A stretch of 64,000 bases of DNA, taken from the NCBI RefSeq assembly GCF_900461555.1, contig NZ_UGOX01000001.1:2741501-2805500 (forward strand), given 5' to 3'. The DNA comes from Legionella quinlivanii. Its GTDB lineage: Bacteria; Pseudomonadota; Gammaproteobacteria; Legionellales; Legionellaceae. The position numbers and the translations under genes were made by a program. Positions 45,769 through 54,671 of this stretch are shown piece by piece (position 1 is the stretch's first letter; every line of letters begins with the position of its first letter). The notes beneath the pieces were generated by a model. It saw only the letters and a list, made by a program, of their open reading frames with translations. It was not told where the DNA came from and did not search any database.

Positions 45769-45796
45769 TTGACAGTCAGTTTTTTCTCGATATAAT
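45769..45796 (+). promoter_or_regulatory. Near-consensus sigma-70 promoter of the acid phosphatase gene
   Basis: Perfect TTGACA (45769-45774) and perfect TATAAT (45791-45796) with a 16-base spacer. The transcript would begin near 45803 and open with the hairpin GCGGC-CAA-GCCGC (about 45799-45811), leaving a leader of roughly 60 bases before the ATG at 45861. It lies in the 313-bp divergent gap with sufR, which holds no other gene. Confidence 0.75.
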
Positions 45797-45860
45797 AGCG
45801 GCCAAGCCGCGATACTAAGCAACGAGAAGCGCCTCCATCTGTTAATTTTGGAATTAAATC

Positions 45861-46529
45861 ATGACCTTATCAGTTCAACGCATTCTGCTATCTTTCCTTC
45901 TAATCTTTAATCTTTCCAATCTGTTCGCAGAACCTCAGAATCTGGGTCTTCTTAAAGATGAACTCGTTCAGTATCACAACGACGGCCGGTATGAAAAAGA
46001 ATTCAATGAGGTGATTCGCCAGGCAGAGTGCTATATCGAAAAACGAGCAGCTCAAAACAGAAAAATGCAGAACAGGGAAAAACTGGCTCTGGTTCTTGAT
46101 ATTGATGAAACCAGCCTGAGTAATTATCCCAACCTGGAGAAACACGGTTTTGCTGTCAGCACCGAAGCATTTAGAAAATCTGTATTTAAAGGCAAGGCGA
46201 CCGCCTTTCCTGGCATGTTGCATCTTTATAATCTTGCTCAAAAAAACAATATCACTGTTTTTTTTGTGACTGGACGTCGAACCAATGAGCGCCAGCCCAC
46301 CGAGCTCAATTTACACCGGGCGGGCTACAATCACTGGGGAGCCCTTTTCTTAAAGCCCATAGATTATAAAGAATCTTCGGTTATTCCATTCAAATCAGGC
46401 ACGCGAAAGGCGATTGAGGCGAAAGGTTATACCATAGTCGCTACAATCGGTGATCAATATAGTGATTTGAAAGGTGGATTCGCTGAGAAAGGATTTAAAT
46501 TACCTAATCCTTATTATTTCCTACCCTAA
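45861..46529 (+). CDS. Secreted HAD-family acid phosphatase (class B/IIIB type)
   Basis: 222 residues with a signal peptide (1-23, cleavage after LFA). The HAD nucleophile motif is LVLDIDETSLSNYP (Asp80, Asp82), the second FFVTGRRTNERQPTELNLHRAGY, and the metal motif TIGDQYSDLKGG. This is the acid phosphatase group that includes plant storage proteins and bacterial e(P4)-like enzymes; no lipobox is seen, so it is probably free in the periplasm or exported. It is driven by a very strong promoter and converges on the next gene with a 4-base overlap. Confidence 0.85.
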   Translation: MTLSVQRILLSFLLIFNLSNLFAEPQNLGLLKDELVQYHNDGRYEKEFNEVIRQAECYIEKRAAQNRKMQNREKLALVLDIDETSLSNYPNLEKHGFAVSTEAFRKSVFKGKATAFPGMLHLYNLAQKNNITVFFVTGRRTNERQPTELNLHRAGYNHWGALFLKPIDYKESSVIPFKSGTRKAIEAKGYTIVATIGDQYSDLKGGFAEKGFKLPNPYYFLP

Positions 46530-47485
46530 TTCATAAGATTTTTCATGACTCTTTCCGGAGCTGATATTCGAGTGATAAGATAAAGCTCTCTCGCTTCATC
46601 ATACTGAATATTGGCTCGCCAGCTTTGACGAAAATCGGCTGTATCCTGACCATAAAGCACTTTAATTAAAGGGTCTTGGTCAGGGAAATCCTCTATCGAG
46701 AGCTCATCCAGTTGTTTAATAGTCATTTGTGACAGGCTTTGCCCGTAAATTGAGATAAAATGCTCATCCAGACTGTCAAAGTAGTCGATAAAATCATCAT
46801 AAAAAGCTTCCAGTACTTCACGATGATAGTAATACATGAAATTGTTTTGCTGTATGATGTCCATTTGCAGCCAGCTCACATCCAGAAAACGCAGGCATTC
46901 ATTCAACATATAATCGACTTTGTTCATCAGATTGCAATCGCCGCAAGCGATACAATACATCATAAACCCTGCTTCCTCTTTAAACTGCGACCACAGCTCT
47001 GTATCACTGATTAAATCAGGATAATTTTTTATCTGTTGTTCGACTGTAAGATGAGCTGCCTCCAGTGTGTATAAATGCGTCCATCTTAAAACCTGGGATT
47101 TCGACAGTTTTTCTCCCTTCGCGTTGGGTAAATATAGCGACGGCTGGTTAACTCTGGTAAATAATCGCTGCTCAATATTGTTCAATTGCGATAGGGATAT
47201 AGTGTTATTCGCATGTATGGGGGTCGATTGTAAAGAAAGTAAAGGCTGAATTTCGCAGCGAACCAATATTCGATAACATAACTCGGCCAGCTGCATCATG
47301 CATAGGTGTTTATCGCTAAATATGACAGGCTGTTTTCTTTTAAACGTCGGCCATTGGGTCAGCAAAAGCGGGGCAATTATATGCCCGAATTCGTTCCGAT
47401 AAAGACTCGCTCCATTTCGATTTATATTGTCTTCCCTAAGCATCCGAGACTTTATTTCCCCCAAAAACAGGGTACTCATTACCAT
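46526..47485 (-). CDS. Orphan soluble protein, unknown
   Basis: 319 residues from the ATG at 47485, which has GGGAG four bases ahead. No family recognised. The sequence is rich in Leu, Tyr, Phe and acidic residues, with a CIACGDCNLMNKVDYMLNECL stretch (spread over more than one helix) and a hydrophobic aromatic section FMYYYHREVLEAFYDDFIDYFDSL. There is no signal peptide. Its 3' end overlaps the convergent acid phosphatase by 4 bases. Gln and aromatic richness and lack of homologues recall Legionella effectors, but the C-terminus (APERVMKNLMN) has no Glu cluster. Confidence 0.6.
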   Translation of the reverse strand: MVMSTLFLGEIKSRMLREDNINRNGASLYRNEFGHIIAPLLLTQWPTFKRKQPVIFSDKHLCMMQLAELCYRILVRCEIQPLLSLQSTPIHANNTISLSQLNNIEQRLFTRVNQPSLYLPNAKGEKLSKSQVLRWTHLYTLEAAHLTVEQQIKNYPDLISDTELWSQFKEEAGFMMYCIACGDCNLMNKVDYMLNECLRFLDVSWLQMDIIQQNNFMYYYHREVLEAFYDDFIDYFDSLDEHFISIYGQSLSQMTIKQLDELSIEDFPDQDPLIKVLYGQDTADFRQSWRANIQYDEARELYLITRISAPERVMKNLMN

Positions 47486-47593
47486 CAATCTCCCACAGCT
47501 TATCTATTAAGAATAGCTTATAGAGAGTAATCTGGGGAATAAGTTCCAGAGCTTGGAAATGTCAGTCGCAACCTGGAGAACTCTGTGCCTGCT

Positions 47594-48451
47594 TTAAGGA
47601 TTTCTTTTCACTTTTCCAATCTCTGAAATGGGGATAAACACCTCGTCATCCTGGTGCTTTTCACCTTTCCAGGCATGACCGTACACTACTTCGTAGGTCA
47701 GAGGATATTTATTATCTTCTGTAGAAAATTGCTGATAATTTTTTTCAAATTTTTTCCATGCCTCGCAACCTGTTAATCCATGATTTCGTTTTGGATTGAT
47801 GTTGCGCACTCCCTGATTCTTCAGACTGCGAATCAATTGCGCTACGCTTTTATAATGAACAGCGAGCAGCTCCATATCAATTACCGGATCCAGGAAGTTT
47901 TCGCGTAGCAATTCATCCCCGATATCATGCATATCAGCAAATTCATTAGTATGCTCATAGACATCAGCCGACCGCCAGCTTTCACGAATCTCCTTGAAAG
48001 TATCTGGTCCGAGGGTCGAAAACATTAGGCACCCATGCACATTCATCACCCGATGCAGCTCTTTTAATACCGCTTGCAAAGGATGCGACCAATGAATAAC
48101 CTGATTGGCAAATACTAAATCAAATACGCGATCAGCAAAGGGTAAACGCATCATATCCGCATTGACCAAAGGCCATTTACGCCATAATTTCTGCTTCTGT
48201 CTCGCCTGCAACAACATGCCATAGGCCAGATCCAGCGCGATAACCTGCGCTTGCGGATAGCGCTTTTTCAATTGGACGGTGAATAATCCCGTGCCGCAAC
48301 CTAAGTCGAGCACATAGCGAGGAGTGATTTTTAAGTAGGACAGGCGATCAAAAAGGCGTTGACCAATTTCATTTTGTACCTTGGCGGCCTGTTCGTATTC
48401 TGAAGCATGGCGATTGAAGGCCTTGCAAACTTCTGTTTTCGGGTTCATCAT
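47594..48451 (-). CDS. bioC: Malonyl-[acyl-carrier protein] O-methyltransferase BioC
   Basis: 285 residues from the first ATG at 48451 (the frame opens two codons earlier with GTG). SAM-binding motif YVLDLGCGTGLFTVQL, then ALDLAYGMLLQARQK, FDLVFANQVIHW and STLGPDTFKEIRESW, which is characteristic of BioC. The enzyme methylates malonyl-ACP at the start of biotin synthesis. It is divergent from comF, a pairing seen around bio genes in related bacteria; other bio genes are not in the window. Confidence 0.88.
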   Translation of the reverse strand: MMNPKTEVCKAFNRHASEYEQAAKVQNEIGQRLFDRLSYLKITPRYVLDLGCGTGLFTVQLKKRYPQAQVIALDLAYGMLLQARQKQKLWRKWPLVNADMMRLPFADRVFDLVFANQVIHWSHPLQAVLKELHRVMNVHGCLMFSTLGPDTFKEIRESWRSADVYEHTNEFADMHDIGDELLRENFLDPVIDMELLAVHYKSVAQLIRSLKNQGVRNINPKRNHGLTGCEAWKKFEKNYQQFSTEDNKYPLTYEVVYGHAWKGEKHQDDEVFIPISEIGKVKRNP

Positions 48452-48532
48452 CAGCACAAATGGAATGAATCCAATCTGGTAAAAAAATCGAAGTATAACA
48501 CCGCTAGTTAGCTGGCAACAGGATTATCAAAG

Positions 48533-49246
48533 ATGGATAGCCTAGATAACCGCTCTTTCTGCTGGAAAAATATTTTCAACAGATTAAAACTACCTGCTGT
48601 TTGCAAGCTCTGTTCCCAGTACCATACCGGGAGTCAGGCTATTTGCCCATTTTGTATGAGCTTGTTCAAAAAAATTGAAACTGCCTGCTGCATCTGTAGA
48701 ATGCCAATAGGAGAACAATTCGATCTCTGTGGTGCCTGTATTAAAAAAAAGCCGCAGTTTAATCGCGTATTTACCGCCTATCGTTATGAGGAACCTCTGC
48801 GTGGCTTAATTCATGAATTTAAATATCGGGAGGGCCTTTATCTGCTGCCTGTCTTGCTTAAGCTGCTTCTTGATGCCTTGCCCCTGTCACTTGAAAAACC
48901 CGATTGCATTCTCCCTGTTCCCCTGTATTTTAAAAAGCTGCGGCAAAGAGGTTTTAATCAGGCAGCCCTTCTTGCCAGAGGTGTCGCCAGACATTTAGAG
49001 GTACCTTATGATTTCATTTCATGTCAGAAAATAAAGAATACTTCCCCCCAGGCGCAGCTCAATCGTAAACAACGGCGCAGCAATCTCTTCAACAGCTTTT
49101 CTGTACGAGAGATTCCCTATTCCCATATTATTCTTGTGGATGATTTGTTGACCACCGGAAGTACAGTGAATGAGTTATCAGCATTATTAAAACGACAAGG
49201 CGTCAAAAAAATTGATGTATTATGTTGTGCCAGAACAATTGGCTAA
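48533..49246 (+). CDS. comF: ComF family phosphoribosyltransferase-like protein
   Basis: 237 residues. The N-terminus has paired Cys clusters (CKLC, CPFC, CCIC, CGAC) that probably bind zinc, followed by YRYEEPLRGLIHEFKYREG and a phosphoribosyltransferase-type loop IILVDDLLTTGSTVNE. The RKQRRSNLFNSF segment is typical. ComF/GntX proteins help DNA uptake in competent bacteria, and Legionella is naturally competent; the enzymatic role, if any, is unknown. The 3' end overlaps the convergent M50 gene by 4 bases. Confidence 0.92.
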   Translation: MDSLDNRSFCWKNIFNRLKLPAVCKLCSQYHTGSQAICPFCMSLFKKIETACCICRMPIGEQFDLCGACIKKKPQFNRVFTAYRYEEPLRGLIHEFKYREGLYLLPVLLKLLLDALPLSLEKPDCILPVPLYFKKLRQRGFNQAALLARGVARHLEVPYDFISCQKIKNTSPQAQLNRKQRRSNLFNSFSVREIPYSHIILVDDLLTTGSTVNELSALLKRQGVKKIDVLCCARTIG

Positions 49247-50304
49247 CGCAGATAGCGCTGGAGGTCATTAAGCAGCAACTGTACCAGAAAGAGGAAAAAG
49301 GCAATCAATGCCAAACGGTATAGTAGAATTTCCAGAGCGACAGAGATGGGTCTTCCACTTATTTTTTCTATCAATGCAAAAATAATAGAGCCGCCATCCA
49401 GTCCCGGGATTGGGAATAGGTTAACCAGCCCAACAGCCAGACTTAAGGTCGCGATAAAATATAAAAACACCGCGAGTCCCTGCTTAAAAGACAGAATCGA
49501 GGCGCTCAACAGCCCGACAGGCCCCAACAGAACGGAGAAAGGGATCTTGCCGGTTAACAATTGTTTTAAAATTATCAGGAAAAACCATAGTAATTGCTTC
49601 AGTTTAAAACTTGCAAAGTTCGCCGCCTCTATGAAATCCTGACCAGAAACGCGCTCAAGATATTCCTGACTCTCCGCAGGCACAATGCCGATTGCCGTCA
49701 GTAAATTGCCCTGCATAGGAAGATCTTTAAGATTAAGCACATAATTCTGATGGGTATTATTGCTGCCAATCACTTTAATCGGTACAGCAGAATTATCCAG
49801 ATGGCTGACTAGATACATACCCACATCCTGCCAGGAATCTGTTTTATGCTGATCAACGCCTATAATGCGATCACCGCTTTTTATTCCAGCACCGGCAGCC
49901 ACACTATTAGTAACTACTTGTTTAACGACTGGAATTTGCTGCTGATGATCCATCGAAAAATAGAAAAATAATGCGGCCCAGGCTAATATCAGATTAACAA
50001 ATGCGCCAGAAAAAAGGACAACTATTCTTACCCATACCGGCTTTTTGTCGAAGCAGTAAGGATAATCCTGCGGTTTTACAGGATGTATGCGAGAGTTCAG
50101 CAGCTTGACATAGCCCCCGAGCGGCCACATCGCCCAAACCCATTCCACTCCATTTTTGCGCCATTTGACAATAGGCTTTCCAAAACCAATAGAGATGGTT
50201 TCTATTTTGATGCCAAAAATCCTTGCCGCTATCGCATGACCCGCTTCATGTAAACCGACAACCAACAACAAAGTCAGAATAATTGCCAGCAGAGCAATAA
50301 GCAT
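49243..50304 (-). CDS. M50 site-2 protease (RseP-like)
   Basis: 353 residues with zinc motif His19-Glu-Ala-Gly-His23 in the first helix, one central PDZ domain (VVTNSVAAGAGIKSGDRIIGVDQHKTDSWQDV in overlapping parts), the FPIPGLDGGSIIF motif supplying the third ligand, and four or more membrane helices. E. coli RseP has two PDZ domains and about 450 residues, so this shorter one-PDZ form is probably a paralogue. It presumably cuts membrane-embedded substrates such as anti-sigma factors. It is 3 bases after the next small gene in transcription order. Confidence 0.85.
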   Translation of the reverse strand: MLIALLAIILTLLLVVGLHEAGHAIAARIFGIKIETISIGFGKPIVKWRKNGVEWVWAMWPLGGYVKLLNSRIHPVKPQDYPYCFDKKPVWVRIVVLFSGAFVNLILAWAALFFYFSMDHQQQIPVVKQVVTNSVAAGAGIKSGDRIIGVDQHKTDSWQDVGMYLVSHLDNSAVPIKVIGSNNTHQNYVLNLKDLPMQGNLLTAIGIVPAESQEYLERVSGQDFIEAANFASFKLKQLLWFFLIILKQLLTGKIPFSVLLGPVGLLSASILSFKQGLAVFLYFIATLSLAVGLVNLFPIPGLDGGSIIFALIEKISGRPISVALEILLYRLALIAFFLFLVQLLLNDLQRYLR

Positions 50305-50307
50305 TCC

Positions 50308-50595
50308 CTACTCCTGCTTTTTTGTATTATCAACAACCAACTGCAACATTGGATGAGTGCGCCGGCCAGTCGATAATTCATGGCCTCTGCGGTATACTTC
50401 AAATATACGATAAGTTTGCATGGTATCTGTGTCAACCAATTCTACATCCTCGCCCGCCTCATCAACCAGTGTCACGGTCAGGTGCATTTCGCGAAACTGC
50501 TCTATATGATAGCGCTCTTTAAATAATTTCAATACACTCAATAAACTCTCAGCGGCTTCCTCACTGTTATGCTTCCCTTGGAAAATAATATCCAT
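50308..50595 (-). CDS. Small conserved-looking protein, unknown
   Basis: 95 residues from the ATG at 50595, which has AAGGAG seven bases ahead; an upstream extension of 20 codons lacks this. The sequence is soluble, with alternating polar and hydrophobic residues (LLSVLKLFKERYHIEQFREMHLTVTLVDEAGEDVELVD in overlapping parts), no Cys and no membrane helix. Its 3' end is 3 bases from the M50 protease start, so the two form an operon and it may modify or report to that protease. No name is assigned. Confidence 0.65.
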   Translation of the reverse strand: MDIIFQGKHNSEEAAESLLSVLKLFKERYHIEQFREMHLTVTLVDEAGEDVELVDTDTMQTYRIFEVYRRGHELSTGRRTHPMLQLVVDNTKKQE

Positions 50596-50857
50596 TTGAT
50601 GCTCCTTAAAGGACAGTAAGAAGATACGATTTTTTATAGCCCTCTTGTTTAGCATAGGCCCAATTTGGAAATCTATGCCAGGACTACTGTTTATTTAACT
50701 CAGGATGGCAGTGAATCCAGCCTACTTCTTTTAACGGCCAACGTGAAAATCACTTGAGTAAATCCTTTAACTCATTTGTCTCTGTGCGAGTCAAGTCTGT
50801 AAATTCCCCCTTTTTTAGTTTACAATTCTGCATTATTTTGCTTTTTCTGATAAATCT

Positions 50858-52132
50858 ATGGTGTTTGTTGCCTGTGGGCTCAATCATAAAACTGCTCCGC
50901 TCGACATTCGTGAGAAGATTGCTGTGTCGCCTGCTTTTCAGGATTCGATATTGCATCGCCTCATGTATTTGCCTGCAGTGAATGAAGCCGCCATACTTTC
51001 AACCTGCAATCGCACAGAAATCTACTGTGAAACAGACGATCCCGATTTACTGGTTCCCTGGATTGCCCGCGAACATCATCTTCACGCAGAAGAGCTCCAA
51101 CCCTATTTTTATCTTCATCATGGCGAGGAAGGGGTCCGGCATACTCTAAGGGTAGCCAGTGGACTGGATTCGATGATGCTTGGAGAGCCGCAAATTCTTG
51201 GCCAGATGAAACAGGCTTATCATCATGCCTGCCAGGCTGGCACCATCAAATCCAATCTTCGATCCCTCTTTGAGTATGTTTTTAGCGCAAGTAAAAGGAT
51301 TCGCAGCCGCAGCGGCATTGGCAGCAATCCGGTATCCATTGCCTACGCTGCAGTATTACTAATTGGCCAGCTATTTAGAAATTTCAGCGATTTACGCGTT
51401 TTCCTAATTGGTTCAGGGGAAACCTCTTCTCTGGTAGCAAAATATTTATACAAAGAAGGGGTAAGAAAATTTCTGGTGGCAAGCCGAACTCAGGAAAATG
51501 CCCGTCAACTGGCAGCCGCTTTTGCGGGTGAAGCATTGACCATCGGAGACATTCCCCAGTATCTTGCTTCGGCCGATATCGTTATTTCAGCCACTGCCTG
51601 TCCCTTGCCTTTTATAAATAAAAGCCTGGTAGAACACGCCCTGGCTCAAAGAAACCAGGCGCCTATGTTTTTTCTTGATCTGGCGGTTCCCCGTGATATT
51701 GAGGCTGATGTAGGCGAGCTGGCCAATACAGAACTTTATAATATTGATGATCTGCAGTTAATGATTGAGCATGGAATGAATGAACGTCGTACAGCAGCCT
51801 TGCAGGCTGAACAACTGATTGACTGCGAACTCGATAATTATATTCGCTGGCATCGTTCATTACGGGCCAAGGATATTATCTGCGGTTATCGTAATCACAT
51901 GGAATCCTTGGCGCAGCAAGAGCTGGAGCGTGCCATTCATCAACTGTCTACAGGGCAGAATCAAAAAGAGGTTCTGGAAACTTTTTGCAACCGCATACTG
52001 AACAAACTCATTCATCAACCCACTGTCGGCTTAAGACAGGCCGCCTGGGATAATCGCCAGGATCTTCTTGATCTGGCCCAATACCTTTTTCACAATCCGG
52101 TTAATCAATCCAGTTATGAAGAAATCTCTTGA
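50858..52132 (+). CDS. hemA: Glutamyl-tRNA reductase
   Basis: 424 residues with the GluTR signatures [16 protein letters not shown], catalytic Cys50 in [32 protein letters not shown], the nucleotide-binding domain ([17 protein letters not shown]), and the C-terminal dimerisation helices. It commits glutamyl-tRNA to haem synthesis. It is followed by prfA (17-base overlap) and prmC, an order conserved in gammaproteobacteria. The 262-bp gap upstream holds the promoter, perhaps TACAAT at about 50821. Confidence 0.97.
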   Translation: MVFVACGLNHKTAPLDIREKIAVSPAFQDSILHRLMYLPAVNEAAILSTCNRTEIYCETDDPDLLVPWIAREHHLHAEELQPYFYLHHGEEGVRHTLRVASGLDSMMLGEPQILGQMKQAYHHACQAGTIKSNLRSLFEYVFSASKRIRSRSGIGSNPVSIAYAAVLLIGQLFRNFSDLRVFLIGSGETSSLVAKYLYKEGVRKFLVASRTQENARQLAAAFAGEALTIGDIPQYLASADIVISATACPLPFINKSLVEHALAQRNQAPMFFLDLAVPRDIEADVGELANTELYNIDDLQLMIEHGMNERRTAALQAEQLIDCELDNYIRWHRSLRAKDIICGYRNHMESLAQQELERAIHQLSTGQNQKEVLETFCNRILNKLIHQPTVGLRQAAWDNRQDLLDLAQYLFHNPVNQSSYEEIS

Positions 52133-53204
52133 ATCCAAATTACAGCAGCTCCTCGAACGTTTCCAGGAAGTAGGCCGTCTGTTGTCTGATGCATCGGTTA
52201 TCAGCGATCAGAATCAATTTAAAAATTTATCCAAAGAATATGCTCAGCTGGAACCTGTAGCGACCTGTTATGAAACCTATCAGAATGCCCGGAAAAATCT
52301 ACAGGCTCTTGAGGAAATGGCAGCCGGCGAAGATGCGGATCTGGCAGAAATGGCAGCTGATGAAATCAGCGCTGAAAAAAAACAAATTGAGGAACTCGAT
52401 GCACAATTGCAGATCTATCTGATTCCCAGGGATCCTGATGATGAGCGTAATGTATATCTCGAGGTGCGCGCGGGAACAGGAGGAGACGAAGCGGCGATTT
52501 TTGCAGGCGATCTGTTTCGTATGTATAGCCGCTATGCGGAAAATCAGGGCTGGCAGTTGGAAATCATCAGCGCGAACCAGGGTGAGCATGGTGGTTACAA
52601 GGAAATTATTGCAAGAATTTCAGGTGTCTCTGTGTACTCGCAATTAAAATTTGAGTCCGGAGCCCATCGCGTACAACGCGTCCCTGAAACTGAATCGCAA
52701 GGGAGGGTTCATACCTCCGCCTGTACCGTCGCTATTCTTCCTGAAGTCGATGAAATTGACGATATTGATATCAGTGCAGACGAATTACGCGTAGACACCT
52801 ACCGTTCATCCGGTGCCGGTGGTCAGCACGTTAATAAGACCGATTCGGCTATTCGCATCACCCATTTGCCCACCGGTCTTGTTGTCGAATGCCAGGACGA
52901 ACGCTCGCAACACAAGAATCGTGCGAAAGCGATGGCTCTTTTAAAAACCCGTCTCCTGGATGCAGAACAAAGCAAGCAACGACAACAGCAGGCGCAAACA
53001 AGAAAACTGCAGGTTGGCTCAGGCGATCGTTCCGAACGGATCCGAACCTATAATTTTCCGCAAGGCCGGCTTACCGATCACCGCATCAATCTGACGCTCT
53101 ATCAATTGAGCGATATTATTGAGGGCGATTTAGCACCAGTGGTAGATGCCTTGCAGAAGGAACATCATGCTGAACTTCTGGCTGAATTAAGTCGTCATGA
53201 TTGA
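52116..53204 (+). CDS. prfA: Peptide chain release factor 1
   Basis: 362 residues from the ATG at 52116, which gives the canonical [15 protein letters not shown] start inside the hemA end; an earlier frame start is rejected. The peptidyl-hydrolysis motif [20 protein letters not shown] and the stop-codon-reading loop (PETESQG) are intact. RF1 reads UAA and UAG. It overlaps prmC, its modifying enzyme, by 8 bases. Confidence 0.97.
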   Translation: MKKSLESKLQQLLERFQEVGRLLSDASVISDQNQFKNLSKEYAQLEPVATCYETYQNARKNLQALEEMAAGEDADLAEMAADEISAEKKQIEELDAQLQIYLIPRDPDDERNVYLEVRAGTGGDEAAIFAGDLFRMYSRYAENQGWQLEIISANQGEHGGYKEIIARISGVSVYSQLKFESGAHRVQRVPETESQGRVHTSACTVAILPEVDEIDDIDISADELRVDTYRSSGAGGQHVNKTDSAIRITHLPTGLVVECQDERSQHKNRAKAMALLKTRLLDAEQSKQRQQQAQTRKLQVGSGDRSERIRTYNFPQGRLTDHRINLTLYQLSDIIEGDLAPVVDALQKEHHAELLAELSRHD

Positions 53205-54051
53205 TATCAAAACTGCTTTATCCAATGCGACTGAGATGCTTGCTGATATTCATGATACGGCAAGAATAGATGCGGAGATTTTACTTGCTTATACGCTTTC
53301 CAAAACAAGAACCTATCTTTATACGCATCCAGAGCAAAATCTTAACACAGAGCAATATCAGCGATTCCGGGATCTTGTAAAAGAGCGCCGGCTTGGACGT
53401 CCGGTGGCCTATCTTATTAAAATGCGGGAGTTTTGGTCGCTTCCACTAAAAGTAAGTGAAAGTACGCTAATTCCAAGACCTGAGACAGAACTGATTGTTG
53501 AACTTTGTCTTCGTTTAATACCCGACCACACAGACATACGAATAATCGATTTGGGAACAGGCAGCGGCGCTATTGCGCTCGCCCTGGCAAAAGAACGTCC
53601 TCAATGGGAAGTCTATGCCTGTGATATAAGCCAGCAGGCAATCGATATTGCCAGGGAAAATGCCGCTTCCCTGAATATTACTAATATTCGTTTTTTTCAG
53701 TCTGACTGGTTTTCTGCTATTCCTGATGCCATCCAGTTTCATGCGATTGTCTCCAATCCGCCCTATATTCCCCAGGCGGATCCTCATCTGCAGCAGGGCG
53801 ATTTGCGCTTTGAACCCCAATCCGCACTCGCCAGCGGTGAAGATGGCTTGACGGCAATTCGGGATATCATGCAACAGAGTATTGCGAGGCTCAAGCGAGA
53901 CGGGCTATTATTGATTGAGCATGGTTATGATCAAAAAACTGTTGTAGGGTCTATGCTTAAAGATTATGGGTATCAAAATCTACAGTGTTGGAAAGACGTA
54001 CAAGGTCTGGACAGAGTCAGTGGAGGAAGGCTGCTAAAGGTTGATGAATGA
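53197..54051 (+). CDS. prmC: Release factor glutamine methyltransferase
   Basis: 284 residues: helical N-domain, SAM-binding motif [18 protein letters not shown], and catalytic NPPY (187-190) in [14 protein letters not shown], followed by ALASGEDGL. PrmC methylates the Gln of the GGQ motif in RF1 and RF2. Coupled to prfA by overlap. Confidence 0.96.
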   Translation: MIDIKTALSNATEMLADIHDTARIDAEILLAYTLSKTRTYLYTHPEQNLNTEQYQRFRDLVKERRLGRPVAYLIKMREFWSLPLKVSESTLIPRPETELIVELCLRLIPDHTDIRIIDLGTGSGAIALALAKERPQWEVYACDISQQAIDIARENAASLNITNIRFFQSDWFSAIPDAIQFHAIVSNPPYIPQADPHLQQGDLRFEPQSALASGEDGLTAIRDIMQQSIARLKRDGLLLIEHGYDQKTVVGSMLKDYGYQNLQCWKDVQGLDRVSGGRLLKVDE

Positions 54052-54125
54052 CTCGATTTTTGATATACCTAACGGCCTTTAATTTGGTGCTTTACTGTAA
54101 GGGACGTAAATAGTGGGAGGCCTCG

Positions 54126-54602
54126 ATGCCGTTACAATTAATTGATTCAAACAATGAGAGTATACTTAACGTGAAAAATGACGCCGTTGGCAGTATGGGA
54201 ATTGCCCCTTATCAGGAAACTGAAGGGGAAGAATACATGAATGAACAGCAGCGGGCGCATATTGAAAAAATATTGCTGGCCTGGATGCGCTCTCTTATGG
54301 AAGAAGTCGATCGAACAGTTTCTCATATGAAAGAAGAAGCGGCGAATTTTGCAGATCCCAATGACAGGGCCAGTCAGGAAGAAGAATTCAGCCTTGAACT
54401 GCGCACACGAGACAGGGAACGGAAACTGATCAAAAAAATCGAGGATGCTCTTGAACGTCTTCGTGATGAAGATTTCGGATACTGCGAAGCCTGCGGCGTC
54501 GAAATTGGACTGCGTCGTTTGGAAGCTCGACCAACAGCCACTTTATGTATAGACTGCAAAACTCTTTCAGAAATTAAAGAAAGACAAAACCAGGGCAGTT
54601 AA
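54126..54602 (+). CDS. dksA: RNA polymerase-binding transcription factor DksA
   Basis: 158 residues with GGGAGG before the ATG. The N-terminal extension (about 37 residues) leads to the coiled-coil hairpin, whose tip reads DPNDRAS (77-83) with both key Asp residues (77, 80), and a C-terminal zinc finger with Cys120, Cys123, Cys141 and Cys144. DksA works with ppGpp at the RNA polymerase secondary channel. In Legionella, DksA is known to influence differentiation and growth phase control. It follows hemA-prfA-prmC after a 74-bp gap. Confidence 0.96.
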   Translation: MPLQLIDSNNESILNVKNDAVGSMGIAPYQETEGEEYMNEQQRAHIEKILLAWMRSLMEEVDRTVSHMKEEAANFADPNDRASQEEEFSLELRTRDRERKLIKKIEDALERLRDEDFGYCEACGVEIGLRRLEARPTATLCIDCKTLSEIKERQNQGS

Positions 54603-54630
54603 GCTTATTTCCTATCCCGCGACTTTTTTT

Positions 54631-54661
54631 CTACGTCCCGCGACTTGTTCGCGGGATCCAG
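54631..54661. repeat. 31-bp palindromic unit between dksA and waaA
   Basis: Stem CCCGCGA with loop CTTGT and complement TCGCGGG, flanked by CTACG and ATCCAG. The stem differs from that of unit 1 but is fully paired. It lies between convergent genes. Confidence 0.75.
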
Positions 54662-54671
54662 GAAAATGCAG

